This document shows positions 35,231 through 43,965 of a stretch of DNA of 64,000 nucleotides, piece by piece; the stretch's first letter is position 1; the number at the start of each line of letters is the position of its first letter. The notes beneath the pieces were generated by a model. The model was given only the letters and a program-made list of their open reading frames with translations. It was not told the DNA's origin and did no database searches. Made by a program: the position numbers and the translations under genes. The stretch comes from Paenibacillus dendritiformis (GTDB lineage: Bacteria; Bacillota; Bacilli; Paenibacillales; Paenibacillaceae): the NCBI RefSeq assembly GCF_015845845.1, contig NZ_LDIG01000153.1:1-64000 (forward strand), given 5' to 3'.

Positions 35231-36360
35231 ATACGCTGTTTTTTCGAAATGGCGCACCTTTTGACGCAGGGCTGAATCATGCAGCATCAAGCGCATTTCC
35301 TCCTTTGCCATCCGTCTATGCGGGAGCTTTGCGCATAGGGGGACTGTCCCTGGACCGAAGCGATCAGAATGCCGCAAGGCGAATCAAGATTGGCTTCAGC
35401 GGATTAATGGCGGGGAATCAATTCCTGTTCCCAAGGCCATTGGATAGTGTCGTATGGAAGCAAGAGGGCTCGAAATTGTTGCTAAAGCTGTTGCGACTGA
35501 CTCCAGCGCCGATAGGCAGCGCTCCTCTGGAATGGGGTTTATCGGCAGAACCTTCCGGTTCGAAGGAAGTCGCTCCTCGGGGCGGGGGATATATAAGCGA
35601 AAATGAGCTGCAAGCTTATCTGGAAGGGAATGAGTGGAATTGCTCCGTTCAAGCCCTTGCCGATTATATTCATGATGAACGCCATATCGGAATTCAGATC
35701 GATCCTGCGTCAGGCGCCGCTCGTGATCGGAGATGGTATTCCATTCACAAGGTGCGGCCCGCAGACCAACAGAATCGCAAGTGCAGTCTCGTCGTGGAGG
35801 CCGAAGGACTGTCGATAAGTCAACCGACGGTTATTAAAATAGGCGGCGAATCGAAAACGGCCAGCCTCTATCCGATAGAACAGCGTTTTTCTCTTCCCCC
35901 GGTCGCGGATACGGGACGGTTGTTCAAGCTCTACCTGGCTACGCCGGCTATTTTTAAGCAGGGATGGCTTCCGTGGTGGATTGATCCGGCCACGATGGAA
36001 GGGTGGTTTGCCTATAAAAAACGCCGGATCCGGGTGCGGCTGCTCAGTGCTGCGGTTGGCAGGTATGTGCCTGTTGGCGGCTTCGGAACTTTCGAGCATA
36101 ACGGCAAGTTCAAGTCGAAGCCTCGGGAAATGCGCTATGCGGTTCCGGCCGGGAGCGTTTATTTCTTTCAAATTGTAGATGGAACCTTCGAGGATGCGAA
36201 CAAACTTTTTCATCAAAAATGTATTAGCGATTATCGGGAAAACTTGGGGTTTGTCTACGATAACTGGGATCGGCTGCGCTATTGCGACAGAGGCTTCGGA
36301 TACAGTCTGATTGGAAGAATTGGAGAAGAACAAGGAGGCATGATACCGTGTACAAAATAA
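35206..36360 (+). CDS. cmr3: Type III-B CRISPR protein Cmr3
   Basis: 384 aa beginning in the cmr2 gene (25-bp overlap, GGGAGGTGG site). The opening MLYAIDAVDTLFFRNGAPFDAG...PPLPSVYAGALR is the Cmr3 signature, in which the RAMP fold binds the 5' tag of the crRNA next to Cmr2. The C-terminal Gly-rich stretch (VGRYVPVGGFGTFEHNGKFKSKPREMRYAVPAGSVYFF) is also typical. Length is usual for Cmr3. Ends overlapping cmr4 by 13 bp. Confidence 0.9.
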   Translation: MLYAIDAVDTLFFRNGAPFDAGLNHAASSAFPPLPSVYAGALRIGGLSLDRSDQNAARRIKIGFSGLMAGNQFLFPRPLDSVVWKQEGSKLLLKLLRLTPAPIGSAPLEWGLSAEPSGSKEVAPRGGGYISENELQAYLEGNEWNCSVQALADYIHDERHIGIQIDPASGAARDRRWYSIHKVRPADQQNRKCSLVVEAEGLSISQPTVIKIGGESKTASLYPIEQRFSLPPVADTGRLFKLYLATPAIFKQGWLPWWIDPATMEGWFAYKKRRIRVRLLSAAVGRYVPVGGFGTFEHNGKFKSKPREMRYAVPAGSVYFFQIVDGTFEDANKLFHQKCISDYRENLGFVYDNWDRLRYCDRGFGYSLIGRIGEEQGGMIPCTK

Positions 36361-37307
36361 AGAAAGCCATGTTTCTGAACGTGTTGACTTCCATGCATGT
36401 CGGCGGAGGCAGCGAGTTAAGTGTCGTGGATTTGCCCATTCAACGAGAAGGGCACACTGGTTTTCCCAAGATCGAAGCATCCAGTCTAAAAGGAAGCCTG
36501 AGAAGTGTTGCCCGGCATAGCGTCGAGAACAGTACGATGGATCAAATATTTGGTTCAGACGATACGGAAAAAAGAGAGGAAAACAGGGTCGCGTCGGCTG
36601 TCGCCTTCTCGGACGCCCGCTTGTTGTTTTTCCCGGTTCGTTCAGCCAAAGGGGTGTTCGCCTTTGTCACCTGCCCGATGGTGCTTCGCCGTTTTTTCGA
36701 TGATATGGAATTGGCGGGGCTCGGCGAATTGGCGCAGCGTTTTGCGTTAACGCCTTGTCCCCTCGTGGCAAAGGGAAGCGCCTTGATGCTGGAAGACAAG
36801 AACAAAAAGACCGTGATGTTGGAGGAATATGTTTACGATGTTACGGAGGAGGACGGGGATGAGGCGCCTTTTGGAGCTTTCTTGGATCGGTTGTTGAAGG
36901 TCATGCCATGTAATGAGTTGCTCCGGGATCGGCTAAAGACCAATGCGATTGTGGTGCCGGATGATGACTTTTCCGATTTTGTCCGCATGTCAACCGAGGT
37001 CATCACTCGGATTAAGATTGATAATACATCAGGTACGGTACGAGGTGGGGCTCTTTTTAATGAAGAGTACTTGCCGTCCGAAAGCGTCCTGTACAGCCTG
37101 CTCTTCATCGCGGACGCGTATCAACCCCAACACGGGCGCCTGCAAGCCGAAGAGGCGGTTGTACCGCCACGCAAAAAGGCTGAGGAAATTGACGCAGAAT
37201 TGGAAAAATGCATTCCGCCGACATTCCAGATCGGAGCCAATCAGACTTTAGGGAAGGGCTTTGTCGCATGCCGGCTTGTAACCGGAGGTGGGGCAGGTGT
37301 CCAATAA
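36348..37307 (+). CDS. cmr4: Type III-B backbone RAMP protein and target RNase Cmr4
   Basis: 319 aa from GTG 36348 (AAGGAGG 9 nt upstream). Cmr4/Cas7 features: NVLTSMHVGGGSELSVVDLPIQREGHTGFPKIEASSLKGSLR with D28 in VVDLPIQRE at the place of the catalytic aspartate that cuts target RNA every six bases, and the C-terminal Gly-rich FQIGANQTLGKGF. Several copies form the filament along the crRNA. Retention of this Asp suggests the complex can still cleave RNA even though Cmr2 lacks HD. Confidence 0.9.
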   Translation: MYKIKKAMFLNVLTSMHVGGGSELSVVDLPIQREGHTGFPKIEASSLKGSLRSVARHSVENSTMDQIFGSDDTEKREENRVASAVAFSDARLLFFPVRSAKGVFAFVTCPMVLRRFFDDMELAGLGELAQRFALTPCPLVAKGSALMLEDKNKKTVMLEEYVYDVTEEDGDEAPFGAFLDRLLKVMPCNELLRDRLKTNAIVVPDDDFSDFVRMSTEVITRIKIDNTSGTVRGGALFNEEYLPSESVLYSLLFIADAYQPQHGRLQAEEAVVPPRKKAEEIDAELEKCIPPTFQIGANQTLGKGFVACRLVTGGGAGVQ

Positions 37308-37701
37308 ATTGGAAAACGGCAGAGCGCTGTTTGCCTATGAGAAAGTAAGCCTGGCTGCGAAAAAGAAGTATGCCAAGGAGTATCGGGCACTCATTCGGGC
37401 GTTGCCGACCTTGATACATACGAACGGATTCGGAGCTGCAGTCGGATTTTTATTTTCCAAAAGCAACAAAAAAGACGGGAAGGATGCAGACAATCATCAC
37501 CGAGCAGTGTATGCAGCGCTCTCTCAGTGGTTGTGGAGACAAGGGATGATCGCGGATCGAAACCCGGACTTAATGAAGGCCATTACCGAACAATCGAGAG
37601 ACGGCTATAAACGGATGACGCGAGAAACGATGAGTCTGGTGATGTGGATGAAACGCTTTGCAGAAGGGATGATTGAAGGTGACGAGGGATCAGTCGAATA
37701 A
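37297..37701 (+). CDS. cmr5: Type III-B small subunit Cmr5
   Basis: 134 aa from GTG 37297 (GGAGGTGGGG 8 nt upstream; GTG 37288 in the same frame is the alternative). Alpha-helical, basic protein with ENGRALFAYEKVSLAAKKKYAKEYRALIRALPTLIHTNGFGAAVGFLFSK, the Cmr5 core with the typical LP.LI..NGL-like segment. It lines the second filament of the complex and contacts target RNA. It overlaps cmr4 and cmr6 by about 10-20 bp. Confidence 0.88.
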   Translation: MSNKLENGRALFAYEKVSLAAKKKYAKEYRALIRALPTLIHTNGFGAAVGFLFSKSNKKDGKDADNHHRAVYAALSQWLWRQGMIADRNPDLMKAITEQSRDGYKRMTRETMSLVMWMKRFAEGMIEGDEGSVE

Positions 37702-38560
37702 CCGGAATCATAAAAGTCATAAAGATGAAAAGCGTAAAGATGAAAACCATAATGTTGGCAAAGGGTTTCTTCCAAAGGATACAGAGGAATATATTAAAAA
37801 TGCAAAAATCGATAACCTGTTCTTGAGTCTCTATCGGTTGCCTCGCAAAAAAATAACGAATAAGGGAGAGATCGCCATTGAACCGTATGGATATTATGCT
37901 TTGCGGAACGGATTTCAATCGCGTGGCGATCAGACCATTGAGTCTATCCTGAAGTCTCTTCGTAGCCGGATGAAGCGGTTTGTGATACAGTTTCCCAGTG
38001 GGATCCAATTGCAATATGAGCCTGCCGACAAACTGTTGCTGGGCATCGGAGCGCTGTCGCCCTATAGCAATATATTGCTGATGACGCTTCATCCCGTCTA
38101 CGGGATTCCTTATATCCCGAGCAGTTCCTTGAAGGGAGCCGTTCGCCATTGCTGGATACAAGAGGAGCATCAAGGCAATGAAAGCGAAGCGCTGAAGGAT
38201 GATCTGTTTGTGAGATGCTTTGGCACGGGAACAGATAATGATCTGTCCGCATCGGCCGGACAACTCATTTTTTTCGATGCGTTTCCTACGACATCTTACA
38301 CGATCGTTCTCGACGTGCAGACGCCGCATTTCAAAGACTATTATGAAACCAAAGGGGCGAATCAGCCAACGGACGCGATATCTCCCGTCCCTATCCTCAT
38401 TCCGGCGGTAACGAAAACGAAGTTTTCGATTTTCATTGGCGCTGCGGAGGGGCGGCTTTCAGAGGAAGAGAGAAGCAAAGTGCGTGAGATGGTCTCGACG
38501 ACGCTAAGCGAATATGGCTTGGGGGCAAAGACAGCCCTCGGTTACGGACTGGGAAAATAG
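37679..38560 (+). CDS. cmr6: Type III-B RAMP protein Cmr6
   Basis: 293 aa from GTG 37679 (AGAAGGG about 10 nt upstream; TTG 37673 is possible). A lysine/histidine-rich N-terminus (NHKSHKDEKRKDENHNVGKG) precedes the RAMP domain: LLLGIGALSPYSNILLMTLHPVYGIPYIPSSSLKGAVRH and the C-terminal Gly motif LGAKTALGYGLGK. Cmr6 occupies the 3' end of the complex next to Cmr1. It ends the operon; a terminator-like hairpin lies 80 bp downstream. Confidence 0.88.
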   Translation: MTRDQSNNRNHKSHKDEKRKDENHNVGKGFLPKDTEEYIKNAKIDNLFLSLYRLPRKKITNKGEIAIEPYGYYALRNGFQSRGDQTIESILKSLRSRMKRFVIQFPSGIQLQYEPADKLLLGIGALSPYSNILLMTLHPVYGIPYIPSSSLKGAVRHCWIQEEHQGNESEALKDDLFVRCFGTGTDNDLSASAGQLIFFDAFPTTSYTIVLDVQTPHFKDYYETKGANQPTDAISPVPILIPAVTKTKFSIFIGAAEGRLSEEERSKVREMVSTTLSEYGLGAKTALGYGLGK

Positions 38561-38642
38561 CAAGGGCTAGCGATTCAGGACACAAAGCAGCTGCTGCCAA
38601 GGCGCTGCGGATAGTACAGCAGTACATCTTTCAATCATAAGA

Positions 38643-38680
38643 GGGGCATTCCAGCCGCATCGTGCCGGCTCGAATGCCCC
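38643..38680. terminator. Bidirectional terminator-like hairpin between cmr6 and etfA
   Basis: GGGGCATTC (38643-38651) pairs with GAATGCCCC (38672-38680); inside it AGCCG (38653-38657) pairs with CGGCT (38666-38670). The genes on both sides converge on it. T-runs are poor on both strands, so termination strength is uncertain. Confidence 0.6.
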
Positions 38681-38692
38681 TTAGTTGCTGCG

Positions 38693-39673
38693 CTACGCCT
38701 GCAGCGCCTGCTTGAACTGCTCGGTCAGAAGCGGCACGACCTCGAACAGATCGCCGACGATGCCATAGTCGGCGATCTGGAAGATCGGCGCTTCCGGATC
38801 CTTGTTAATCGCGATGATGACACGCGATTGGCTCATGCCGGCCACATGCTGGATCGCGCCGCTGATGCCGCAGGCGATGTACAACTCCGGCGTAACGACC
38901 TTGCCGGTCTGGCCGATCTGCAGCGCGTAATCGCAATAGCCCGCATCGCAGGCGCCGCGGGAGGCGCCGACGGCGCCTCCCAGCACCTCGGCCAGCTCCT
39001 CCAGCGGCTTGAAGCCGTCCGCGTTGCGGACGCCCCGGCCGCCGGAGACAATAATTTTCGCTTCGCTTAAATCCATCTTGCCAGCCGTATTCTGCACCAC
39101 CTCGCGAATGACGGCTGCCAGCGGCGGCTCGGGGTACGCGATGGCCGATACCGGGGCGGTCCGGCCGGCTTCGGCTGCCGGCGGCTGGATATTATTTGGA
39201 CGGATGGTGACAATCCATGGTCCCGCCAGGAACTTTTTCTTCTCCATCGCTTTGCCTGCATACAGAGGGCGAGTGAATAACAGCTCGCCGCTGCCGTCCG
39301 CCTCAATGGCGATGACATCGGAGATCTGTCCCGCGCCTAATGCGGCGGCCAATTGCGGAGCCAAATCTTTGCCCTGCGCGGTATGGCCGAAGAATACGCC
39401 ATCCGGCTTCGCTTCCTGCACGACGGCCTGCAGCGCCGCAAAATAAGCTTCCGGATGATAATGAATAAGAGCGGAATGCTCTACGGTATAAATATGATCC
39501 ACGCCATATGGGGCCAGGTCGGCTGCATGGCGCGCGGCGTCCGCCCCTATCACGGCTGCGTCCACGGTGCCGCCATCGCCTGCGGCCATGCGGGCCGCGC
39601 TGATCGCTTCATAGGATACCTGCCGGAGAACGCCGCCTTTCGTCTCGGCTACGACAAGAATCGTTTTGGACAT
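38693..39673 (-). CDS. etfA: Electron transfer flavoprotein alpha subunit
   Basis: 326 aa on the minus strand with GAGGAGG before ATG 39673. The FAD-binding C-terminal domain is clear: IIVSGGRGVRNADGFKPLEELAEVLGGAVGASRGACDAGY, QIGQTGKVVTPELYIACGISGAIQHVAGM and INKDPEAPIFQIADYGIVGDLFEVVP. With EtfB it takes electrons from acyl-CoA dehydrogenase (FadE, 47610) and passes them to a membrane acceptor. 90 bp separate it from etfB, with no terminator of note. Confidence 0.95.
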   Translation of the reverse strand: MSKTILVVAETKGGVLRQVSYEAISAARMAAGDGGTVDAAVIGADAARHAADLAPYGVDHIYTVEHSALIHYHPEAYFAALQAVVQEAKPDGVFFGHTAQGKDLAPQLAAALGAGQISDVIAIEADGSGELLFTRPLYAGKAMEKKKFLAGPWIVTIRPNNIQPPAAEAGRTAPVSAIAYPEPPLAAVIREVVQNTAGKMDLSEAKIIVSGGRGVRNADGFKPLEELAEVLGGAVGASRGACDAGYCDYALQIGQTGKVVTPELYIACGISGAIQHVAGMSQSRVIIAINKDPEAPIFQIADYGIVGDLFEVVPLLTEQFKQALQA

Positions 39674-39763
39674 AGTATATCCGCCTCCTCGGGAATATGG
39701 GTCTGCTCAAAAAAACTTTTTGAACAGGGTACTGTCACTGGCAATTTAGCAGAAGACGCCGGT

Positions 39764-40522
39764 CTATATGACCTTGGCTTCCGTGCGCAATAGCCGGAAC
39801 AGCTCCTGCGCCTGCGCCGCCGGCTCGCCGGAGATCAGCTTGCCCGCCTGCCGCTGCGGAGGCAGGAACAGCTCCGCCTGCGCCGTGCGCGCCTCGGCGG
39901 TGATGCCGAAATCGTCCAGCGTCATCTCGCGAAGCGGCTTTTTCTTCGCCTTCATAATGCCCTGCAGCGAAGGGTAGCGCGGCTCGTTCAGCCCTTGCTG
40001 GGCCGTGAACAGCGCCGGAAGCGGCAGCTCGACGACCTCGGTGTCTCCTTCGGCATCCCGGGAGCAGACGGCGCGCCCGTCGGCGATCTCCAGCTTCGTA
40101 ATGGCCGACACATGCGGAATGCCCAGGAGCTTCGCCAGCCGGACAGCCACTTGGCCCGCGCCGTTATCGACCGAGAAGTTGCCCCCCAGCACGAGATCGG
40201 CGGATTCCGTCCCGACGAAGGCGGCCAAAGCCTGCGCGACGGCATGTTCGTCCGTGCCGATGCGCTCGTCGTTGATCAAGACCGCTTCGTCGGCGCCCAT
40301 GGCGAGCGCGGTGCGAAGGGCCTCGGTTGCCCGGTCGGACCCCACGGAGACGACAGTGACTTTGCCCCCTTGATCATCGCGGATGCGAATCGCTTCCTCG
40401 ACCGCATACTCGTCATAGGGGTTAAGCACGAATTTGACATCGTCGTCCATGACTTTGCCGTTTTCGATGACGATCTTTTCCTCCGTATCGAAGGTCTGCT
40501 TGACTAATACGATGATATTCAT
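39764..40522 (-). CDS. etfB: Electron transfer flavoprotein beta subunit
   Basis: 252 aa, minus strand: MNIIVLVKQTFDTEEKIVIENGKV...FVLNPYDEYAVEEAIRIRD, GADEAVLINDERI and GNFSVDNGAGQVAVRLAKLLGIPHVSAITKLE, the AMP-binding ETF beta pattern. AAAGGGGC precedes the ATG. Upstream of etfA and co-directional with fadR, as in the Bacillus lcfA-fadR-fadB-etfB-etfA order. Confidence 0.95.
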   Translation of the reverse strand: MNIIVLVKQTFDTEEKIVIENGKVMDDDVKFVLNPYDEYAVEEAIRIRDDQGGKVTVVSVGSDRATEALRTALAMGADEAVLINDERIGTDEHAVAQALAAFVGTESADLVLGGNFSVDNGAGQVAVRLAKLLGIPHVSAITKLEIADGRAVCSRDAEGDTEVVELPLPALFTAQQGLNEPRYPSLQGIMKAKKKPLREMTLDDFGITAEARTAQAELFLPPQRQAGKLISGEPAAQAQELFRLLRTEAKVI

Positions 40523-40624
40523 CGTTCATTGCCCCTTTCGCTTGATTACCATGAAGGAAAGTGGAAAGTGCAATTCTGGATGAAGGGATGCAGCGCGCGT
40601 GGCGATTTTTCCCCATGGCGGATA

Positions 40625-40652
40625 ATTATAAGTATTGATTTGATGGTGCAAA
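40625..40652 (-). promoter_or_regulatory. Possible promoter of etfBA
   Basis: Reading the minus strand, TTTGCA (40652-40647), a 16-bp spacer and TATAAT (40630-40625) lie about 100 bp before etfB. The -35 is weak. Its position after the fadR stop suggests etfBA can be transcribed apart from fadR. Confidence 0.4.
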
Positions 40653-40667
40653 AAGTTCAAAAAGTGC

Positions 40668-40695
40668 GGTTTTCAGAATCGAAAGGTTGAAAACC
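40668..40695 (-). terminator. Possible terminator after fadR
   Basis: On the minus strand GGTTTTCA and TGAAAACC (40695-40688 and 40675-40668) form an 8-bp stem followed by two short T-runs (CTTTTTGAACTTTTT). AT-rich stem, so moderate or partial termination is likely. Confidence 0.4.
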
Positions 40696-40721
40696 TGACT
40701 TTTTCATACCCTCTAAAAAAC

Positions 40722-41306
40722 TTAGGCCTCCAGCCCTTTGAGGAAGAAGCCTACCATACCATCCAACTGGCCGATGAGCGAATATTTCTGCCCGGAAATA
40801 AGCCAGGACGTCACGACTTCGTCCATGGAGCCGAAGATAAGCAGGCGGGTAAGCTTGACGTCGAGATCGGCGCGGAACACTTTCTCTTCGATGCCTTGCA
40901 CGATAATTTTTTCAATGAGCACAATGTATGGCTTAATGATCTTTCCGATTTCTTTGCGGAGCTCGAGCGAGCTTTGTCTCAGCTCGATTTGGGTGACGAA
41001 GGCAAGGTCCGGGTTGTTCCCCAGTTCGGTAAAATGAATTTCACACACTTTGCGCAGCGCTTCCTTGGCTCCGGTCGTTTCTTCGAGGCTCGCGTGAAAC
41101 TTGCCGATCAGCTCGCCAAGCTTCTCGCGGAACAAAGAAATAAGGATATCCTCCTTTCGCTTGAAATAAAGATAGATCGTACCGTCAGCGACTCCGGCCG
41201 TTTTCGCAATCCTGGAAACTTGCGAACGGTGAAATCCGTGTTCGGCGAATACTTTGACCGCAGCTTCGAGGATTTGGGAATATTTTTCTTTTTTCTGACT
41301 TGCCAT
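40722..41306 (-). CDS. fadR: TetR-family fatty-acid regulator FadR
   Basis: 194 aa on the minus strand. The N-terminal TetR helix-turn-helix reads YSQILEAAVKVFAEHGFHRSQVSRIAKTAGVADGTIYLYFKRKEDIL; the C-terminal domain (TRLLIFGSMDEVVTSWLISGQKY) matches Bacillus FadR/YsiA, which releases DNA on binding long-chain acyl-CoA. A perfect FadR-type palindrome lies 35 bp upstream of its ATG, in the space shared with fadF, and the rest of the fad genes are near. It is expected to repress both directions and the fad genes downstream. Confidence 0.92.
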   Translation of the reverse strand: MASQKKEKYSQILEAAVKVFAEHGFHRSQVSRIAKTAGVADGTIYLYFKRKEDILISLFREKLGELIGKFHASLEETTGAKEALRKVCEIHFTELGNNPDLAFVTQIELRQSSLELRKEIGKIIKPYIVLIEKIIVQGIEEKVFRADLDVKLTRLLIFGSMDEVVTSWLISGQKYSLIGQLDGMVGFFLKGLEA

Positions 41307-41340
41307 GGAATCACCTCGGTGCTAAAATGTGAATCACGAA

Positions 41341-41358
41341 TGAATGAACACTCATTCA
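41341..41358. promoter_or_regulatory. FadR operator
   Basis: TGAATGAACACTCATTCA is a perfect 7+7 palindrome around 4 bases and matches the Bacillus FadR box as I know it (TGAATGA, 4 bases, TCATTCA). It lies between the divergent fadR and fadF genes and should control both. Confidence 0.9.
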
Positions 41359-41514
41359 TTTTCTGCTGATATCATAAAATAGAACCGGATCCTTGTCAAT
41401 CATTGGATCGGGAGACGGGGGTTCGCCCAGCGGAGGAGCGGCGGTATGAGCGAGCTGACAGCGCTTGCCGCAATGAGTTCATTCATTTGCAAAAGGGGAA
41501 AGGAGATGGTTCCG

Positions 41515-43689
41515 ATGCCGGGAGCGATCGTGCAGCTCGTCCTGTTTTTGGCCGTCACGGGACTCGGCGTCTACGCGTTCGCCAGAGCGGTCATTCACCG
41601 GTATATGTATGTGAAGCTGGGACAGCCCGTGGAATGGGGCGGGCGCGCGAAGCGCAATTTGCGCGACTTTGCGGTTCAAGTGTTCGGTCAGACGAAGCTG
41701 CTCAAGGACAAGAAGAGCGGTCTGATGCACATTGTCATTTTTTATGGGTTCATCATTTTGCAAGTCGGTGCGCTGGATATTATCTATAAAGGATTGTCCG
41801 GCCGCCCGCTTCCGATTCCCGGCTATGAGGCCTTCGTGCTGCTGCAGGAAGTGACGGTGGCGCTGGTGCTCGTCGCCATGGGGTATGCCGCTTACCGCCG
41901 GTACGGCGAGAAGCTGGGGCGGTTGAAGCGCGGATGGAAGCCGTCCATCGTCGTCTTCTTCATTTTCTCGCTGATGCTGTCGGTGTTGCTGACGATGGCC
42001 TTCGAGCGTCTTGTCGAAGGGAAGGGCTTCTCGGCCTGCGCGCCGATTGCTTCTCTCATCGCGATGCCGCTTCAGGGCATGTCCCAGACCGCCGCAGAAG
42101 TGCTGTACATGGCATGCTGGTGGGCGCATCTGCTTATATTGCTCGCATTTCTCGTTTATGTGCCGCAGAGCAAGCATTTTCATCTGTTATCGGCTCCGGT
42201 CAATCTGCTGCTGCGCCGCACCGAGCCTGTCGGCCGCTTGCGGAAGCTCGATCTGGAGGATGAAGAAGCGGAATCATTCGGCGCCGGCAAAGTGGAGGAT
42301 TTCACCCAAAAGCAGTTGCTCGATTTGTACGCTTGTGTCGAATGCGGGCGCTGCACCAACGTTTGTCCGGCTGCGGGCACGGGCAAATGGCTGTCGCCCA
42401 TGCACATGATCGTCAAGCTGCGCGATCATTTGACAGAGAAGGGAGCGGCCGTCACCTCGCGTTCGCCCTGGATTCCGTCCTTCGTCTTCTCATCGAACGG
42501 CACGCACGGCATGCGGGCGGACGGATTGGATCTGGGCGATTGGCAGGGGGAGGGCGTGACCGACATCGGACCGACGATGCGGGCGCAAACCGCGGCATGG
42601 CAGACGGCGGCAGATCGCGCTCCGGGCGAACTGGAGCTGATCGGCGACATCATGTCGGAAGCCGAGATCTGGGCCTGCACGACGTGCCGCAACTGCGAAG
42701 ACCAATGCCCTGTCGGCAACGAGCACGTCGACAAAATCGTCGATATGCGCCGCTATCTCGTGCTGACGCAGGGAAGCATGCCGCATGATGGACAGCGGGC
42801 GCTGCAAAATATCGAGCGCCAGGGCAATCCTTGGGGCATCAGCCGCAGCGACCGGGCCAAATGGGTGCGCGAGGTCGATCCCGAAGGCGTGCTGCATGTG
42901 CCGACCGTGAAGGAGAACCCGGAATTCGACATTCTGTTGTTCGTAGGCTCGATGGGCTCGTACGACAACCGCAGCCGCAAGGTGACGCGCTCGCTCGTGC
43001 GGCTGATGAACGAGGCCGGCGTGAACTTCGCCATCCTCGGCAACGAGGAGAAGAACTCGGGCGATACCCCGCGGCGGATGGGCAATGAATTTTTGTTCCA
43101 GCAGCTGTGCGAGGAGAATATCGCCACATTCCGGAAGTACAACGTGCGCAAGATCGTTACAGCCTGTCCGCACACCTACAACACGTTAAAAAATGAATAT
43201 CCCGAATTCGGCCTGGAAGCCGAAGTTCTGCATCATAGCGAACTGCTTGACGAGCTGGTTCGCACCGGGAAGCTGGTTCCGCGCCATAAGGTGGAGGAAC
43301 GCATTACGTATCACGATTCTTGCTATCTGGGGCGTTACAACGGCGTCTACGAACAGCCGCGCAACGTATTGCGTGCCATCCGGGGAGTCACGCTGCTGGA
43401 GATGGAGCGCAGCCGCGAGAACGGCATGTGCTGCGGGGCCGGCGGCGGCATGATGTGGATGGAGGAGACGGCGGGCAAGCGCGTCAACCTGGCCCGCACG
43501 GAGCAGGCGCTGGCCGCGAAGCCGACCGTCATTTCCTCGGCTTGCCCGTACTGCCTGACGATGATGGAAGACGGCACGAAGCTGCTGGAGGCGGAAGAAG
43601 CGGTGCAGACGCGCGACATTGCCGAAATTTTGGAGCTGGCCGTGTTCGGTTCCGTGAAATCGGACGACAGGCAGCCAGTTTCCGTGTAA
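41515..43689 (+). CDS. fadF: FadF-like membrane iron-sulfur oxidoreductase
   Basis: 724 aa from ATG 41515 (AAAGGAG 9 nt upstream; ATG 41506 touches that site). Domain order: about five membrane helices with heme-type spacing (NarI-like, 1-240), two 4Fe-4S motifs (CVECGRCTNVCP and CTTCRNCEDQCP), and two CCG/heterodisulfide reductase-like domains (ACPHTYNTLKNEYP...HDSCYLGRYNGVYEQPRN and GMCCGAGGGMMWM...SACPYCLTMM). It resembles B. subtilis FadF/YwjF and is thought to accept electrons from EtfAB for the quinone pool. The FadR box lies upstream. Confidence 0.9.
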   Translation: MPGAIVQLVLFLAVTGLGVYAFARAVIHRYMYVKLGQPVEWGGRAKRNLRDFAVQVFGQTKLLKDKKSGLMHIVIFYGFIILQVGALDIIYKGLSGRPLPIPGYEAFVLLQEVTVALVLVAMGYAAYRRYGEKLGRLKRGWKPSIVVFFIFSLMLSVLLTMAFERLVEGKGFSACAPIASLIAMPLQGMSQTAAEVLYMACWWAHLLILLAFLVYVPQSKHFHLLSAPVNLLLRRTEPVGRLRKLDLEDEEAESFGAGKVEDFTQKQLLDLYACVECGRCTNVCPAAGTGKWLSPMHMIVKLRDHLTEKGAAVTSRSPWIPSFVFSSNGTHGMRADGLDLGDWQGEGVTDIGPTMRAQTAAWQTAADRAPGELELIGDIMSEAEIWACTTCRNCEDQCPVGNEHVDKIVDMRRYLVLTQGSMPHDGQRALQNIERQGNPWGISRSDRAKWVREVDPEGVLHVPTVKENPEFDILLFVGSMGSYDNRSRKVTRSLVRLMNEAGVNFAILGNEEKNSGDTPRRMGNEFLFQQLCEENIATFRKYNVRKIVTACPHTYNTLKNEYPEFGLEAEVLHHSELLDELVRTGKLVPRHKVEERITYHDSCYLGRYNGVYEQPRNVLRAIRGVTLLEMERSRENGMCCGAGGGMMWMEETAGKRVNLARTEQALAAKPTVISSACPYCLTMMEDGTKLLEAEEAVQTRDIAEILELAVFGSVKSDDRQPVSV

Positions 43690-43965
43690 AGGGATAACGC
43701 CAAGCATTTTTTACCCTAGTAAGTCATGAGTAAGCCAGCAAACAACCTCTTCTTATGTAATCGCAAAAAAACAACCTCCAAGATGCAACACCGCAATGAT
43801 TATCGCCAACCAAGACCTACCCAATATAACCATTCATCTATGCGTCAACATCAAGCATACCCAAGTACCTGCTCAGCAGGGGCATCCAGAGCAAGCCAAC
43901 CGCATATATAACGTTGTTCTCATCATGTGAAAAACAGACCATTTCAATTTGGGAGGGACTCGCAT
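43690..43965. other. Intergenic region between fadF and fadN
   Basis: 276 bp without a gene. I found neither a clear terminator nor a full FadR palindrome; only scattered CATTCAT-like half sites (for example at about 43831). The frame at 43726-43911 has no ribosome binding site or family likeness. Confidence 0.5.

Noticed and set aside
43726-43911. 61-codon frame between fadF and fadN
   Set aside because: No ribosome binding site and a low-complexity polar translation without relatives known to me.
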